DNA of 64,000 nt from Candidatus Thiodictyon syntrophicum. GTDB lineage: Bacteria; Pseudomonadota; Gammaproteobacteria; Chromatiales; Chromatiaceae. Under the pieces are notes generated by a model that saw only the letters and a list, made by a program, of their open reading frames with translations, did no database searches and was not told the DNA's origin. This document shows positions 35,849 through 46,083 of this stretch, piece after piece. The DNA lies in NCBI RefSeq assembly GCF_002813775.1, contig NZ_CP020370.1:5977501-6041500 (forward strand). The letters are read 5' to 3'. Numbering within the stretch: the first letter of the stretch is position 1; the number at the start of each line of letters is the position of its first letter. The position numbers and the translations under genes were made by a program.

Positions 35849-36230
35849 CTGTGGGCCTCGCTGGATCAGCTGGCGCGGGAAACAAGGCCGGGAGTCCAAG
35901 GCTTCAGCCTTGGCGGCGGGCCCTACGTCCTGCGTAGGTCGGGTTAGCGCAACGTAACCCGACTCCCGGCGGCGGCGCAGCGGGTTTCGGCCTCTCGTGC
36001 CTCTCGTTCCCACGCGGAAGCAGGGGAATGCAGCGCGGGCGCTCCGCGTCCGGTCCTGGCACTGGACGCGGAGCGCCCGCACTTGCTCCCACGCAGGAGC
36101 GCAGGAGCGTGGGAGCCAGAAGGGCTTCGCGGCGGCTCACCGCTTCAGTACCTTACGCCAGGCCCCGCGCAGGACCTGACCGACGCCGCTCCACGGCGTC
36201 AGTCCGGCCCTGCGCTCCCCCGGCGCCGCT
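35849..36230. other. Intergenic repeat debris
   Basis: No gene is supported. It contains the phrase gtccaaggcttcagccttgg (also at about 35242), the inverted pair around gtaggtcgggttagcgcaac and gtaacccgac near 35932-35962, and an inverted ctccgcgtccggtcctggc/cactggacgcggagcgcc near 36040-36080. It reads like decayed insertion or repeat DNA. Confidence 0.5.
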
Positions 36231-38931
36231 TCACTTGGCCCCGGCTCCGCCGGCCTGGCTTGTGGACCTCGAGCCAATCTGATAGAGGCCCCAAGCATTG
36301 CATGGCAGGGCCTTGACTGCGACGGTCTCCTGCCGCCAGGGACCCTTCTCGCCGCCGGCATAGGGATTGTTGCCGTCGTAGTTCACCTGCTCGGTGGTGA
36401 TCGTCTGGCCGAATGAAAAGGGCGTATTGGTGCCCGCCCGGCAGCCATACTCCCACTCCGCCTCGGTCGGCAGGCGCAGCTCGAGCCCCGGGACGGCGGC
36501 GTTGAGCCGCCCGATGAACGCCTGCACCTGCTCCCAGTCGACCTGCTCCACCGGGCGCTCCGCACCCTTGAACCCGCTCGGGTTCTCGCCCATCACCGCC
36601 TCCCACAGGGCCTGGGTGCAGGCGGTGTCCGCGAGCCACAGGCCCTGGGTGAGGAGGACCTGGTGCTGTTTCTCGTTGTCGAGGCGCTCCGGCTCGGCCG
36701 CGGGCGAGCCCATGGTGAACTCCCCGGGCTAAACCCAACGCATCCGCTGGGTAACGCCCTTGAACACGAATTCGGCCCAGAAGCCGTGTTCGTCACGCCC
36801 GACGCGCCGGGCCCAGCCCGGCCGGGCGAGGTCGCCATGCTGCCAGTCGCGGTAGTCCGACGTGTCCCAGAAGGCGGCGTGGGGGATCGGCAGATCGCGG
36901 ATCTCGATGGCGGTTTCGAGCCCCAGGGCGTCGCCGGGCGAGACCCAGCGCAGCCGCCGCGTCCCCTCCCCCTGCGCCACCTCCACATAGAGCCCGGAGC
37001 CGTCCCGCCCGATGGCCTGGGCCCACTCGGGCTTGGTCAGGGGCTCGATGGTGAGCACCGCGTCATAGGCGCGCAGGATGATCCCGGCACCGGTGAGGGG
37101 GATGCGGCCCTGCACTCCGGGCGGGGCGCTGGATTGGCGCTGCGGCTGGTCCAGGGGGGCGTACTGCACCGGGGTCTCGGTCTGGCGCAGGTGCGCCAGG
37201 CGGCTTGCCGGGATGGGGTCGGCGGGGTCGGTGCCCGGACCTGCACCGGGCCCCAGGGCCTCGAGCAGGGGCGGGTTGAGCGCCAGCACCAGGGCCTCGC
37301 CCCGCTGCATCAGGGTCCAGACGCGGGCTCACCCGCGCCGGCCAGGACCCAATCGACGGTGGCGAGTTCCAGGCCGGGCGGCAGGGCGCAGGTGCCGGCC
37401 AGGAGCTCGTCACGGTGGGCCTGCACCCAGAGCGCGGCCTGGCGGTCGTCCTGCCAGGCGTCCGCCGGCTGGCGCTCACCCAGACGGCCGGCGTACTGCC
37501 GCAAGCGGCGCGCCTGGTCCGGGTCCCCGGTCTCCTCCAGGGTGCGCAGGGTGGCCGCACGGTAGGCGGCGGCGTCCGCCACCTGTTCACGCAGGTCCGC
37601 GCCGGCGTTCGCGCCCGGCAGTTAGCCCAGATTGACCGTCTCCGCCGCGCCCACCGACCTGGGAAGGTGCCGGTGGTGGTCGAGCACCAGGTGGCCGGCC
37701 AGGCGGCGCTCGGCCAGGGGGTAGTCACCGAAGGCCGCGCGACGCGCCTCCCAGCGGTCGCGGTCCACTCCGCCGCCCCGGCCCGGTGCTCCAGGTCGGC
37801 GTGAAACCAGGCGGCGGCCTCGGCCCCGACGTCCATGCCCGGTGCGCCCAGGCGGTGACGCAGGGCGCGCAGCAAGGCCGGCTCCACGCGGAGCGCCGGG
37901 GCCAGCAGGTCCAAGAGGCGCCGGGCGCCGGGGTCCTCGGCCGGGTTCGCGGGTTCCGCGGGCGCGGCGCGCGGGCGGCCGATCCGCGCGGGCAGCCGGT
38001 GCCGACGGTCCCAGGTGAAGGGGCGGTAGCCGCGGGTCAGGTCCTGGTCCCAATAGCGCGGCGGGCAGGGCAGCAGGGCGACCGGGCGCACCCCGGCCCG
38101 GCGCAGTTGGGCACCGAGCGCGCCCCAGGCGGCCCGCCGGTCGGGGTCGGCGTAGCAGCCCAGGTCGCCGACGACGAGGACGGGGTGCTGCGCATCCCAC
38201 CGGCGCAGGTTGGGCAGGGTACGGAAGCGGCGGGCCTCCAGTCGTTCGATGAAGGGGCCCGCCGGACCTTCGGTGGTGGCCAGGACCTGAAGCCCGAGGG
38301 GCCCGCGCAGCCGCGTCAGTGGCCGGATCAGGGCGGCGAGGTCGGCGTGAAAGGGCTCCAGGTAGGGCGAGAGGTCCAGGATCACGCGGGCGGCGGGCGC
38401 CCAGTGCTGATGCCGCCGGCGCGGCCGGCGGCGCGGCACCTGCCCGCGGGCGGCGAGTTCGACCATGCGCTCCAGATCGACCGCCCGGTCGTCGCGCGTC
38501 TGACCCAGGGCGGCACGCAGGAAGGGCCAGAGGCGCCGCCAGGGCAGCAGGGGTTCGGGCGCGGGCGTGAAGGGACCCACCGCGCGCGGGGTCCCCGGGG
38601 GGAGGCGCCGCGCCTGATGCCACCAGGCCGGGCACTCCCCGACCGCGGTGCTGCGCGGGATCGACTCCCAGACGGTGACCCGATACAGGGTCACGCCGGT
38701 GACGGCGCCCGGGGACACCGCGGCGGCGGCTGGCCCCGGGGGTAGGCCCGCGGCGGGGAGTTCCTCGGGGGCGCGCGGCCGATGGGGCGGCGGCGCGGCC
38801 CGGGGACGCCACTCGAAGCCCGCCAGGTCGGCCATGGCCGCGAGCCCGGTCTCCCCGGCGGCCCCCAGGAGGCGCAGCAGGTCGGCACGACCGACCGCGG
38901 CGCGGCTGGGCAGGGAGCGACCGACGGCCAT
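36231..38931 (-). pseudogene. vWA-like/SUMF1 fusion protein, multiply disabled
   Basis: One long gene can be followed across several frames. From ATG 38931 the N-terminal half is intact to about 37775: PEPLLPWRRLWPFLRAALGQ, the vWA-like strands AARVILDLSPYLEPFHADL and HPVLVVGDLGCYADPDRR, RRAGVRPVALLPCPPRYWD. After a frameshift near 37770 it reads RDRWEARRAAFGDYPLAERR, meets an in-frame TAA (37622-37624), continues YRAATLRTLEETGDPDQARR, shifts frame again near 37315 to TLMQRGEALVLALNPPLLE, then EPLTKPEWAQAIGRDGSGLY. An in-frame TAG (36729-36731) separates QRMRWV from the SUMF1 domain PGEFTMGSPAAEPERLD. That domain keeps RLPTEAEWEYGCRAGTNTPF but stops abruptly after LPCNAWGLYQI, so its C-terminal third is deleted. 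It overlaps the MoxR remnant by TGATG. Confidence 0.8.
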
Positions 38932-39423
38932 CAGAGGTCCACGGACGCCTTCTTGAGGGCGAAGTCCGCGATGTGCCCGAAGAGCCGGACCTGCTCCGGC
39001 TCCCGCTCACCCGCCTCCGTCAGGTGCGCGGTCATGTTCGAACGTCCACCAGAGCACGCCCGGGCTCAGATACCGCAGTGGGTTGAGGGCTGGACCCACG
39101 TCCTCCACCCGCGCCGCGTCCAGTGCCTGGGCCTCGCCCAGGCGGGCCACGGCGTCGAAACGCCACTGCAGGTCCTGCGGCTCGCTGCGCGAGTGCACGA
39201 CCTCGGAGACGAAGAGACGCCCGCACACCACGGCCGCCGCCCGCGCCAACTGGCTCTTGCCCACGCCCGGTTCACCGCGCACCAGGAGCGGGCGCCCGGC
39301 AGCGATAGCGGCGGCGATGGCATAGGCATCCGGTTCCGCGAAGACGTGACAGGACTCGGGCCAGGGGCCGACGGCTGGGAGGGTCAGGCGTTCACCGACG
39401 GGAATCTGGGGGATCTCGGTCAT
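38931..39423 (-). pseudogene. MoxR-family AAA ATPase, internally deleted
   Basis: ATG 39423 starts an N-terminal half with ESCHVFAEPDAYAIAAAIAA, the P-loop LLVRGEPGVGKSQLARAAA and LFVSEVVHSRSEPQDLQWRF. It is intact to SPGVLWWTFEHD near 39035. Walker B, sensor 1 and the arginine finger are absent. A short C-terminal piece in another frame (REPEQVRLFGHIADFALKKA) runs to a stop that overlaps the next ATG, showing that it is the true gene end. About 180 codons were therefore removed. MoxR ATPases remodel vWA-domain partners, which fits the vWA-like gene directly downstream. Confidence 0.75.
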
Positions 39424-40056
39424 GGACTCGGGCCCTCAATGGTGTCGACACACTGAAAGATGAAGGTACGCAGTTTCTGCTCCGAAATGGCGAAGAGGTC
39501 CTCTTCCGCGGCCTCGATCGCGATGATCTTCAGGCCGATGCACCGCAGTTGCGCAACGATATCGGGGTCGTTGTAGGGATCATCGGCCCGGCCGCGGTCG
39601 AAGGTCGCGTAGTAAGGGGCGCCGATGGATTCGCGGTCAAACGCCACCGCGTCGGCCAGCGCCCTTGAACTCAGGGTGCTCGTCGCCCCCGAGCCAGCGC
39701 AGCCACAGTACCTCGCCACCGACCTCGGTACCGACCCGCACCTCGAACGCGAAGGGGTCGGCGGGCCGCTCCCGCTGCACCAGGCGGGCAAGGAGCCAAC
39801 CGAGGATGCGGCGGGCGGCGGTCTGCAATGGGCCGGACCAGGTCGCGGCGGCCATCCCGAGCCGACCGGCGTGCGCGGCGGCGCGGAAGTCGACCAGGGC
39901 CTTCATCGCGTCCTTGCGGCACAGTGCCTCGCCCAGCCCGGTCTCCGTCGATGCACCCAGCCGAGCCATCAGCGCGCGGCGCAACGGGGCACTGTCCGGC
40001 GATTGGAGCGATTCCTCGATCTTGCGGGCAAACTCCGGATCGAAGCGGTCCGCCAC
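39420..40056 (-). pseudogene. Unknown gene upstream of MoxR remnant, frameshifted
   Basis: ATG 40056 gives MADRFDPEFARKIEESLQSP, DAMKALVDFRAAAHAGRLGM and ADPFAFEVRVGTEVGGEVLW. After a frameshift near 39655 the sequence resumes ALADAVAFDRESIGAPYYAT, then DPDIVAQLRCIGLKIIAIEA, and ends FIFQCVDTIEGPSP. Its stop overlaps the MoxR ATG (39420-39423). I do not recognise the family. The C-terminal segment looks like a small alpha/beta domain, and the coupling implies that it belonged to the MoxR system. Confidence 0.6.
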
Positions 40057-40095
40057 GGTTGGCAGTGGGGGTGTGTCGGGGGGATCAGGGTCCCC

Positions 40096-41475
40096 CTAGA
40101 CGCCGTCAGACGATCGAGGAGTGCGGCGAAATCGGTTGCGACGTGGACGTTCTGGGTCAGTGCGTTCATGTCCTTCAGGATACCCGTCAGGCCGTCGATG
40201 GAGCGGCGGATATTGCAATAGTGATCGAGCGTCGCGGCAGCGGACCCGGACGGCGGGGGCGCAGGCCCAACCGCGGGGGCGGCGGGGGGCGCGACTGCGG
40301 CCGGGGCTGGCACCGCCGGCTTGGCCGGCCGCCTGAGCACGGCGTCCGCGGCGCCGGTGCAGGGACGCACCAACTTGAATGGGATCGGCCCGGTGTCGGT
40401 CGCCTCGACCGGCAGGTCGTTGCTGTCGGCATTGATCCGCAGTTCTCAGCCCGATAACTCGCCGCGCGGCGGCCACAGGACCAGGGTGCCGGCCTGGGGC
40501 CCGCCGAGATCGATGCGACCCGCGGTATAGCCGTGCAGGCGCGTCTCTTGACCGCCAAAGTGCTCCAGGCCGAAGAGTGAGCGGCCCTGGAACAGGAACT
40601 TCTCCGGATTGGCGTTGACGGCGCTGCGCAGACGGTAGGGCTCGTGCAGGTGCCCGCAGAGGTGGACGGCGAAGCGGCCGTCGTCCGTGATCTGCCCCTC
40701 CAGGTGGCCGCGGGACACGGCGTCCAACCAGGCCGGGGGGTGATGGGTCATCAGCAGACAGGCATTGTGGCAAGCGGCCCAGTCCAGCCCGCTGCCGCCG
40801 CAGGCCGCAGGGAACTGGAGACCGTGCAGGACGAGCTTCTTTTCATAGTCGTCCTTCGTCAGTTGCAGGGCGACGGTATTCACAGACCGAGGATGCCCAG
40901 GCGACAGCCTTCACGCGCGAGCGTGGCGCTGAAATCGCCCGGCAGGGCCCCGCGGGTCAGTTCGACCGGCCCTCGGTTCCCAACTGCGGGGCCACGCGGC
41001 GATCCCACCAGGCGCGGTATTCGGCGAAGGCCGTGTCGATCGTCTGGCAGGCGACCGCATCCGGTTTGTCCCAAAAGACCTGCGGCAACCGCGGTTGTCC
41101 AAGCCAGGCCGCAAGCACGCTCAGACCCTCGTCGTCGGTTTCCGGCCGCTGCAGGTCATGGTTGCCGGGGACCGCGAGCAGGATTGGCTGCCGTCCGCCC
41201 TGAAGCGCTGCGATGCAATCGCCGAGCCGCGTCAGGCCGGCGTCAAGTTCGTCGAACTGCGCCCGGGTGCCCCGATCGGTCAGATCGCCGGTGAACAGGA
41301 TCAGGTCCCAGGCGCCGCAGCGCGGCTGGAGGATCGCCAGGTCCTTGCGCAGGCGCTCGAGCACGGTGTCCCAGAGCCATCGGTCCTCGCGCATCCCGCA
41401 GTGCAGGTCCGTGAAGTGCAGCCAGTTGAAGTGCACCGGCCGTTCCCCTTGTTGTTGTGGGCCGCTGCCTATCAT
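40096..41475 (-). pseudogene. Metallophosphoesterase conflict-type protein, frameshifted
   Basis: The N-terminal phosphoesterase motifs are clear: NWLHFTDLHCGM, LILFTGDLTDRGTRAQFDEL, AVPGNHDLQRP. A frameshift near 40970 moves the frame to PVELTRGALPGDFSATLARE, and a second, apparently two extra bases near 40881, breaks GILGL from NTVALQLTKDDYEKKL. Downstream are CLLMTHHPPAWLDAVSRGH and AVHLCGHLHEPYRLRS, then an in-frame stop at 40446-40448. Beyond it come a Pro/Ala linker and DHYCNIRRSIDGLTGILKDM. Similar phosphoesterases are fused to STAND or other effectors in immune loci. GTG 41436 is a likelier start than ATG 41475. The 3' limit is uncertain. Confidence 0.72.
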
Positions 41476-41752
41476 GCACGGGGCGGGCGGGTTGTGCCAA
41501 TGGCGACCGGGGGGCAGCGGCCCGCGGGGGAGGCTTGCGGGTCCCGGGGCACTGCCGGCAGGCCGCCCGGTCGGGTTACGCTTCGCTAACCCGACCTACG
41601 CCCTGCTGGCGGTGCGGTTTGGGCCCTTGCCGGACTGGTTCCAGTCCGTGCCCAGGTCCGCTAGGATGGGCGGCGCGCTGCCGGGCCTCGGCCAGCGCCG
41701 CACCGCGCACCGCCTTTGCAACTGACCGCTGACCAGGGACCACTGCCCAAGC

Positions 41753-44700
41753 ATGACCGAGGACACCCAAGCACCAGCGCCGACGCCGACGCCGGACCCG
41801 CCCGCCCCCGCGGCGCCGGCCGCGGCCCCGCTCGGCCGCCGCCGCCATCCCGTGATCCGGGTCCTGCGTCTGCTGGGCGCGATCCTGGTCCCGGCCCTGC
41901 TCTTGACGTTGCTGCTGCTGGGGCTGGTGCTCGGGACCCAGAGCGGGTTGCGCACCGCGCTCGCGCTGGCGGAGGACCTGGCACCGGAACTGATCCAGGT
42001 GGGCAAGGCGCAGGGGCGGGTCCTGGGGCGGCTGCACCTGGAGGACGTGGCGATCCGGCTGCCGGACCTGGACCTGCGCCTGGGCAGCTTCGATCTGGAC
42101 TGGTCGCCCCTGGCCGCCGTCACCGGGACCCTGCGCATCGCCCGGGTCGTCGCCCGCGATGTCGATGTGGTCACGACGCCGTCCGAGGCCGCGCAGGCCG
42201 CGGCTATCGTCCTGCCGCAGATCGCGCTGCCCCTGCAGATCGAGATCGGTGAGGCCCTGGTAGAGAACCTGCGGGTCCTGCACCGCGGGGTGGACACGCC
42301 GCTCTTCGTGCTGGATCGCGCGGCCCTGGGGGCGCGTCTCACCGGCAGTGCCCTGGACCTCGTCGGGTTGGAACTGGCCGCGGGCCAGTATGGGCTCACG
42401 ATCAGGGGCGCGGGCCAGGCCCAGTTGACGGACCGGTATCCATTGGACCTGCAACTGGACTGGGACCTGACCATGCCGCCCGCGGTGCAGATCGCGGGCC
42501 GGGGGCACCTCAGCGGGGACCTCGACCGGCTGGTCGTCACCTACGACCTGACCGGCTCGGCCCAGGTGACACTGAGCGCCCAGGTCGCCGACGTACTGGA
42601 ACGCCCGCGCTGGGACGCCGTGATGCAGATCGAGGGCGTGCGGGTGCCTGACTTCCAGGCGGACGCCCCCGAGATGGCGGTCCGCGGGCGCCTCGAGACC
42701 CGCGGGGACTTGGATGCCGCCACCCTCACCGGCAACCTGGACGGCACGGCGCCGAACCGGGCGGACTTCGGCCACTTGGAGACGGCCCTGGACGCCCAGT
42801 GGAAGGACCGGCGGCTCGACCTGCGCAGGCTCGACCTCACCGAGTCGGTCTCCGGGGCGCGCTTTTCCGCCACGGGCGACCTGGATCTCAATCCCAGCCC
42901 CGGCACCTTCAAACTCAACGGCACCTGGGAGCGGCTGCGCTGGCCGCTCACCGGCGCCCTGACCGCCACCGCACCCCAGGGCCGGGTCCAGGCCTCCGGC
43001 ACCTTCGACGCCTATGACTACGCGGTCTCCGGGGCGGTGCAGGGCCCCGCCTTCCCGGCCGTCGACCTCGATCTGCGGGGCCAGGGAGACGCTAAGGGGA
43101 CCCGGATCAGCGCACTCAGGGTGCTTACTCTGGGCGGCAGCCTGGAGGCGGCCGGCAGCGTCGCCTGGGCACCGGAACTGGGTTGGGATCTGAAGGCCGG
43201 GGCCAAGGACCTGAATCCGAGCGGGATCGTCCCCGGGATCGAGGACCGGATCGGTTTCAGTCTGGCGACCAAGGGCGGGCTTGCCGGCTTCAGCTATGAC
43301 CTGAGGGCCGCCTCCCAGGGCCCCGGGCTCCCCCCGGCGCGCCTGCTGCTGGGCGGCAAGGGCGATCTGAAGGGGACCGAGATTGCGTCGCTGCGCCTGG
43401 AGGTCCTCCAGGGCCGCATCGATGGCCGTGCCCGTGTCGCCTGGGACCCGGCGGTGACCTGGGAGGCGGACCTGGCCGCCGTGGGGCTCGACCCCGGGTC
43501 CTATGCCCCCGGGTGGCCGGGCCGCATCGACGGGCGTCTCAGCAGCCGCGGCACCCTGGAGGCCAAGGGTCCGAACCTGACGGCGACGCTCACCGGGGTC
43601 CAGGGGACCTTGCGCGGCTATCCCATCGCCGCCGCGGGTCAGGTGCAGATGGCGGCCGGGACCATTCGGATCCAGGGGCTCAGCGCCTCCTCGGGCCCCA
43701 GCAGTGCGCGGGTGGACGGCGTCATCAATGAGAAGCTCGACCTGCGCTTCGACCTCGCCTCGCCGGATCTGGCGAGTCTCATGCCGGGGGCCAAGGGGAG
43801 CATCCAGGCACGCGGCAGGGTGCAGGGGGGGATCAAGGCGCCGACGGTGGCGCTTCAGATCGATGCCAGGGACGCCGCCCTGGCCGGTCAGGGGATCACG
43901 CGCCTGACGGGCTCCGTGGATCTGGCCCTGGCGCCGGACGGTCCCCTGCGCATCCAACTGGACGGCCAGGGGCTGACGGCCGGGGGCCTGCACTGGGAGC
44001 GGCTGGAGGTGCGCGGCGACGGCAGTGTGCCGAACCATCGGCTGAGCGTCACGGCCAGCGGCCAACCCCTGTCCATCCGGCTGGAGGCGGCCGGCGGACT
44101 CACGCTGGCCGGTGCCGGCCCGGCCGCGTATCGAGGGACCCTGAGCCGCCTGGACCTGGACAGCGAACGCTACGGCAACTGGCGTCTCCCGCAGGCTATG
44201 CCCCTGCGCCTGGCCGGCCCCAGGATCGCGGCGGGCCCCCTGTGTCTGCGCAACGCCAAGGGCTCCGGGGGCTGTCTCGGGTTCGAGCAGACGGCCCCGG
44301 GCGAATGGACGGCGACCATCGATCTGGACCCGCTGGGGGCCGAGTTGGTCCAGGACCTGTTTTCCGCGAACCTGGCGGCGCAGGGCGCCGCCCGGGTCAA
44401 GGGGCGCTTTGCGGCCAAGGGTCCGGTGCTGACCGGCAGCGCCCTGGCCGAGATTCCCCAGGGGCGGCTGCGCCTGGACCTCGGCCAGGCCAGGTTCGAG
44501 GAACTCGACCTCTCCCGGACGCGCCTGACCCTGGACGCCGGGGCCCGGGGCCTGGGGGCGCGGCTGGACCTGCCGCTGAAGGGCCTGGGTCAGTTCGAGG
44601 CCGCGGTGGACCTGCCGGGCTGGCGCCTCGACGCCCCGGCGCGCCCGGATCAGCCCTTGCGCGGGGGGGTGCACGGGGGCGTGGCGGGACTCGCGCGGTT

Positions 44701-45853
44701 CTCCAACCTGGTCCCGAACCTGACCGGCATCACCGGCAAGCTGGCCCTGGACTTCGACCTGGGCGGCACCCTGAGCCGGCCCGGGGTCAAGGGCCAGGCG
44801 ACGCTGCGCGGCTTCGGTGCCGAGGTGCCGCTGCTGGGCACCAAAATCACCAACCTCGATGTCACGCTCACGGCGCCGGCCCTGGAGCGGCTGACCATCC
44901 AGGGCCAGGGGGAGGTCGGCGGCCGGCGCCTGTGGCTCAGCGGTGACGCCGAGGGCGGCGCCGGCGGCTTGAGCGGCCAGGTGCTGATCGCCGGTGAGCG
45001 GCTCAAGGTGGCGGACACCAAGGAATATCAGGTCACCCTGTCACCCCACATCGAGATCGGCCTGACCCCCCAGGGCGCCCGGGTGCGGGGCGAGATCAAG
45101 GTCCCGCTGGCGCGCATCCGGCCGCGCAAGCTCCCGGCCGGGACCCTGCTGCCGTCCCCGGACATCGTGTTGGTGGATCAGGCCGGGGCGGCCAAGCCGC
45201 CGTTTCCGGTGGACATCGACCTGCGCCTCACCCTGGGCAACGACGTGACCATCGACGCCTTCGGGGTGCGCGGGCGCCTGATCGGCAACCTGCGCATCCT
45301 GCAGGCCCCGGGCCGGGAACTGCTGGGCGATGGACAACTGGCGATCGTGGACGGGGTCTACCGCTTCAACCCCGGGATCGGGCTGGGCACCGACCTGATT
45401 CCCATCCTGAGCAACCTGGGCACAGAGTTGGGCACCCCCCTGACCATCACCCAGGGGCGGCTGGTCTTTTCCAACAGCCCCATCGGCAATCCCGGCCTCC
45501 TGCTGATGGCCCAGCGCGAGAGCGGCAGCCTCAACGCCGGGGTGCGGGTGGTGGGCACGCTGCGCAACTCCAGGCTCGCCTTCTTCTCCGAGAGCGACCC
45601 GGGCATGAGTCAGGCGGAAATCACCAAGTATCTGTTGACCGGGATCGCGCCCCGCACCGACACGGGGCAGGGGGGCCAGTCACTGTCGGTGGGGACCTAT
45701 GTAGCGCCCAACCTGTATATGGAATACGTCAGCGGTATCGGCGACAGCCAGAACGCGGTCAAGCTGCGCTATGATTGGAGCCGCAACATCGAACTCGAGG
45801 CCGAAAGCGGGGACGCCCCGGGTGCGGATATCTTCTACAAGTTCGAGCGTTGA
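41753..45853 (+). CDS. tamB: Translocation and assembly module protein TamB (1366 aa)
   Basis: A large inner-membrane-anchored periplasmic protein that bridges the envelope and serves outer-membrane protein assembly and phospholipid transport. A Pro/Ala-rich cytoplasmic tail is followed by one transmembrane helix (VLRLLGAILVPALLLTLLLL, about 36-58). About 1000 residues of repetitive beta-strand sequence follow (GQGDAKGTRISALRVLTLGG, GKGDLKGTEIASLRLEVLQG), the AsmA/VPS13-like groove. The C-terminal TamB domain (DUF490) has VDIDLRLTLGNDVTIDAFGV, RLIGNLRILQAPGRELLGDG, DPGMSQAEITKYLLTGIAP and the end VKLRYDWSRNIELEAESGDA, DIFYKFER. ATG 41753 is the natural start. The usual partner tamA is not upstream; the pseudogene block is. 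Confidence 0.93.
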   Translation: MTEDTQAPAPTPTPDPPAPAAPAAAPLGRRRHPVIRVLRLLGAILVPALLLTLLLLGLVLGTQSGLRTALALAEDLAPELIQVGKAQGRVLGRLHLEDVAIRLPDLDLRLGSFDLDWSPLAAVTGTLRIARVVARDVDVVTTPSEAAQAAAIVLPQIALPLQIEIGEALVENLRVLHRGVDTPLFVLDRAALGARLTGSALDLVGLELAAGQYGLTIRGAGQAQLTDRYPLDLQLDWDLTMPPAVQIAGRGHLSGDLDRLVVTYDLTGSAQVTLSAQVADVLERPRWDAVMQIEGVRVPDFQADAPEMAVRGRLETRGDLDAATLTGNLDGTAPNRADFGHLETALDAQWKDRRLDLRRLDLTESVSGARFSATGDLDLNPSPGTFKLNGTWERLRWPLTGALTATAPQGRVQASGTFDAYDYAVSGAVQGPAFPAVDLDLRGQGDAKGTRISALRVLTLGGSLEAAGSVAWAPELGWDLKAGAKDLNPSGIVPGIEDRIGFSLATKGGLAGFSYDLRAASQGPGLPPARLLLGGKGDLKGTEIASLRLEVLQGRIDGRARVAWDPAVTWEADLAAVGLDPGSYAPGWPGRIDGRLSSRGTLEAKGPNLTATLTGVQGTLRGYPIAAAGQVQMAAGTIRIQGLSASSGPSSARVDGVINEKLDLRFDLASPDLASLMPGAKGSIQARGRVQGGIKAPTVALQIDARDAALAGQGITRLTGSVDLALAPDGPLRIQLDGQGLTAGGLHWERLEVRGDGSVPNHRLSVTASGQPLSIRLEAAGGLTLAGAGPAAYRGTLSRLDLDSERYGNWRLPQAMPLRLAGPRIAAGPLCLRNAKGSGGCLGFEQTAPGEWTATIDLDPLGAELVQDLFSANLAAQGAARVKGRFAAKGPVLTGSALAEIPQGRLRLDLGQARFEELDLSRTRLTLDAGARGLGARLDLPLKGLGQFEAAVDLPGWRLDAPARPDQPLRGGVHGGVAGLARFSNLVPNLTGITGKLALDFDLGGTLSRPGVKGQATLRGFGAEVPLLGTKITNLDVTLTAPALERLTIQGQGEVGGRRLWLSGDAEGGAGGLSGQVLIAGERLKVADTKEYQVTLSPHIEIGLTPQGARVRGEIKVPLARIRPRKLPAGTLLPSPDIVLVDQAGAAKPPFPVDIDLRLTLGNDVTIDAFGVRGRLIGNLRILQAPGRELLGDGQLAIVDGVYRFNPGIGLGTDLIPILSNLGTELGTPLTITQGRLVFSNSPIGNPGLLLMAQRESGSLNAGVRVVGTLRNSRLAFFSESDPGMSQAEITKYLLTGIAPRTDTGQGGQSLSVGTYVAPNLYMEYVSGIGDSQNAVKLRYDWSRNIELEAESGDAPGADIFYKFER

Positions 45854-45872
45854 CGGGGAAAATAGAGAAGTA

Positions 45873-46083
45873 TTGTCCGCAAATGAACGCAAATGAACGC
45901 AAATGGGGGAAGGCGGGGGTCGGCGCCGAGAGCGATGCATCCCGGCGCGGCCCTGGTCGTTACATGGACAAGGCGCCCGGCACGGCGTTTTGGGGAGTGC
46001 TCGGGGCTTGGACGCGCCACGATCATCGGAAGGCATTCCTGCCCATTTCTTATTTGCGTTCATTTGCGTTCATTTGCGGACAA
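45873..46083. repeat. Family B inverted pair (B4, longest copy)
   Basis: The left arm begins at 45873 with ttgtccgcaaatgaacgca and repeats the aaatgaacgc unit. The right arm (46052-46083) is its complement, ending gcgttcatttgcggacaa. The enclosed 145 bases have no known content, but the right arm is read through by the gene at 45964. Confidence 0.8.

Noticed and set aside
35849-36230. Candidate transposon end or attachment site
   Set aside because: Inverted phrases are present but do not form a pair at matching distances, and no integrase or transposase is near.
41576-44674. Long antisense open frame opposite tamB
   Set aside because: Open only because of the high GC and codon bias of tamB. 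The translation is Gln/Gly/Arg-rich with no domain, and tamB itself is unambiguous.
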